A program made the position numbers and the translations under genes. Source: Patescibacteria group bacterium (GTDB lineage Bacteria; Patescibacteriota; Saccharimonadia; CAILAD01; GCA-016700035). Taken from it: a DNA stretch of 21,900 bases. The notes beneath the pieces are model-generated. The model saw nothing but the letters and a program-made list of their open reading frames with translations. It made no database searches and had not been told where the DNA came from. Shown here in pieces: positions 20,598-21,900 of this stretch. Numbering within the stretch: position 1 is the stretch's first letter; every line of letters starts with the position of its first letter. The stretch lies in contig JAUPVH010000028.1 in the NCBI GenBank assembly GCA_030917125.1, positions 1 to 21,900 on the forward strand, written 5' to 3'.

Positions 20598-20815
20598 TGT
20601 TTATGGGCATTTACTCGTGCGATGTGATGAGTGTGGGTTTTTAGAGCAGGTCTATGGGCAGCGATAGGCTTTTAAATATTGAGACAGGCGAGGCGATAGT
20701 GAGCAGAAAAGTTGATCACCCAAACGTATAAAAAAAGTAGTCAATATGAATATCAAGATTATAAAAATAAATTATGTGTTCATATTTGGGCAAAAAGTAC
20801 TCAAGTGGGGATACT
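20598..20815 (+). other. AT-rich intergenic stretch without a recognised gene
   Basis: About 220 nt with no credible frame. It presumably carries the promoter of the membrane protein-pheS operon. The best pieces are TTGATC (20712-20717), TATAAA (20760-20765) and, closer to the gene, GATAAT preceded by TGA (20836-20844), but none makes a complete, well-spaced promoter. Confidence 0.4.
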
Positions 20816-21247
20816 GTGGAAAAAGCTCAAGAAAATGAGATAATAGAGGGCATGCGAGAAGCATCTTATAAGCAACTCGGTCTTTATATATCTGTCACGA
20901 TTTTTGCGCTGATTTTGTCTTTTAGTGTTGTGGCCTTTTTGCTCTTTGCTACATCTCCAAGAGACATTGGGGCCCTTGGTGTTACTCTCTGGTTTATTGC
21001 CTTATTTATTTGCGCGACTTCCGCCATCTTACTGGTCAGGTATAACCTCGGACGCCGCCGCCACCCAGAAATACAGGAGCGATTTTTGGTCTACCGACGC
21101 TCTTTGCGTGGCAGCGCGGTGATGGGACTGTTTCTGGCTATAGGCTTAGCCATGCAGAGCCTGCGAATGCTTAATCTGGGGGATATACTGCTCTTCCTGC
21201 TAACTCTTGCTATAATTGAACTATATTTTCGAACGAAAAAATCATGA
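20816..21247 (+). CDS. Small integral membrane protein coupled to pheS
   Basis: 143 residues from the GTG at 20816, with four hydrophobic segments at about 23-46, 53-75, 99-116 and 120-137. Segments 2 and 3 are separated by a basic loop RYNLGRRRHPEIQERFLVYRR. I do not recognise a family. Start choice is uncertain: the frame is open from an ATG at 20774 without ribosome binding site; GTG 20816 has GTGGGG at 20805-20810; ATG 20852 lies just after a possible extended -10 (TGA-GATAAT) and would then be leaderless. The stop overlaps the pheS start as ATGA (21244-21247), so the two genes share one mRNA. The context suggests only co-expression, not a translation role. Confidence 0.7.
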   Translation: MEKAQENEIIEGMREASYKQLGLYISVTIFALILSFSVVAFLLFATSPRDIGALGVTLWFIALFICATSAILLVRYNLGRRRHPEIQERFLVYRRSLRGSAVMGLFLAIGLAMQSLRMLNLGDILLFLLTLAIIELYFRTKKS

Positions 21248-21900
21248 AAGATACACAGACTGAATTACGTCAGGTGGAAGCTGACTATAAAAATCTTATT
21301 GTTGGAGCTAAGAACCAGCAGGATTTGTTGAATATTAAATCTGATTTACTCGGTAAGCAAGGGAAGTTACAAGGGATTCTTAAGTCTCTCAGCTCACTTC
21401 CGGTTGAGCAGCGGCGCGAGGTTGGGGCACATGCAAACGAGTTGAAACGGAAAATTGAAACGGCGGTCTCTCAGCAGGAGTCTTTGCTGGCAGAGCAGCA
21501 AGATGAGTTGCTTAGTGCGGTTGATTTGACGTTACCGATACGGGCTGAGCAGATGACTGGACATGGCCATCCGACTCAGCTGGTGCTGGACGACATCTAC
21601 GAAGTATTTTTGCGATTAGGATTTGCGATAGTAGACGGCCCCGAGGTAGAGACTGACTGGTATAACTTTGAAGTGCTCAATATGCCTGCAGAACATCCAG
21701 CGCGAGACATGCAGGATACGTTTTACTTGCAAACCGACGAGGGTGTCGTACCGTTGGTGCCGCGAACCCACACATCAGCTTCGCAGATACGTTATCTCGA
21801 AAAAACTCAGCCGCCATTTAAAATTATTGTGCCTGGGAAAGTCTATCGAAATGAAGATGAAGACCGCACCCATTCTTGGACCTTCTATCAGGTAGAAGGA
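21244..21900 (+). CDS. pheS: Phenylalanyl-tRNA synthetase alpha subunit, 3'-truncated by the window
   Basis: The first 219 residues are present and the frame is open to the end of the window. PheS forms the class II catalytic subunit of the alpha2-beta2 enzyme that charges tRNA-Phe. Residues about 1-95 form the N-terminal coiled-coil arm, including LLGKQGKLQGILKSL. The core then starts with a HPTQLVLDDIYEVFLRLGF stretch, class II motif 1 (DGPEVETDWYNFEVLNMP, AEHPARDMQDTFYL), then LVPRTHTSASQIR and motif 2 (GKVYRNEDEDRTHSWTFYQVEG). The usual spelling of the last segment is DATH...FHQVEG; FYQVEG here is a small variation. The ATG at 21244 overlaps the stop of the membrane-protein gene. pheT is expected beyond the window but not seen. 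Confidence 0.95.
   Translation, partial: MKDTQTELRQVEADYKNLIVGAKNQQDLLNIKSDLLGKQGKLQGILKSLSSLPVEQRREVGAHANELKRKIETAVSQQESLLAEQQDELLSAVDLTLPIRAEQMTGHGHPTQLVLDDIYEVFLRLGFAIVDGPEVETDWYNFEVLNMPAEHPARDMQDTFYLQTDEGVVPLVPRTHTSASQIRYLEKTQPPFKIIVPGKVYRNEDEDRTHSWTFYQVEG

Noticed and set aside
20041..20600. RNase P RNA, tmRNA or SRP RNA
   Set aside because: None of the hallmark sequences is present on either strand: no P4 arms GAGGAAAGTCC/ACAGAA, no tRNA-like ends with T-arm or tag frame, no SRP GGAA-loop helix.
20041..20773. T-box leader regulating pheS
   Set aside because: The conserved AGGGTGGNACCGCG sequence is absent, and the terminator is followed by a separate membrane-protein gene 200 nt away.
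1..21900. UGA recoding as in Gracilibacteria/Absconditabacteria
   Set aside because: TGA ends several well-defined genes here, for example 4294-8787 and 1949-2272, and in-frame TGA is not seen within conserved proteins.

Overview
The window looks like a chromosome segment from a small-genome bacterium of the Candidate Phyla Radiation (Patescibacteria); Saccharibacteria is my best guess. The grounds are indirect: compact housekeeping genes in unusual pairings (aminoacyl-tRNA synthetases beside a helicase-nuclease, a SprT-like protease and RmuC), a winged-helix/NUDIX fusion, a giant DUF2341/fibronectin surface protein next to a MacB-type ABC pair, and start codons sitting almost on the -10 box. 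TGA ends several genes, so the UGA-recoding lineages (Gracilibacteria/Absconditabacteria) are unlikely. No rRNA, tRNA, CRISPR array, transposase or phage gene was seen.

Layout. 2-517: 3' part of a histidine-phosphatase gene with a terminator. 631-996: unrecognised 121-residue protein with its own promoter and terminator. 1160-1870: wHTH-NUDIX protein. 1949-2272: small four-helix membrane protein ending in a terminator, tail to tail with 2286-4112 (minus), a membrane-anchored subtilisin-like protease. Divergent from the protease is a three-gene operon (4294-10863): a 1497-residue exported DUF2341/FN3 protein, then an ABC ATPase and a MacB/FtsX-type permease, joined by 4-nt and 8-nt overlaps. 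Protease, surface protein and transporter are probably one cell-envelope module.

10864-11227 is non-coding. It holds the operon terminator, a symmetric terminator for the aldolase gene, and between them a minus-strand promoter plus terminator that together outline an undescribed RNA of about 98 nt. Minus-strand class I fructose-bisphosphate aldolase and smpB follow. smpB and argS diverge from a very short intergenic region and both appear to be leaderless or nearly so.

Plus-strand argS, a UvrD-like helicase with a C-terminal PD-(D/E)XK nuclease, a SprT-like metalloprotein, rmuC and trpS are tightly packed. The middle three are plausible DNA-repair partners. After trpS lies about 850 nt without a credible gene: a near-consensus promoter, an early terminator-like hairpin with a competing fold, many further perfect stems, and a strong final terminator. 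This is the best candidate in the window for a large structured RNA of about 550 nt. The window ends with a small membrane protein translationally coupled to pheS, which is cut by the window edge.
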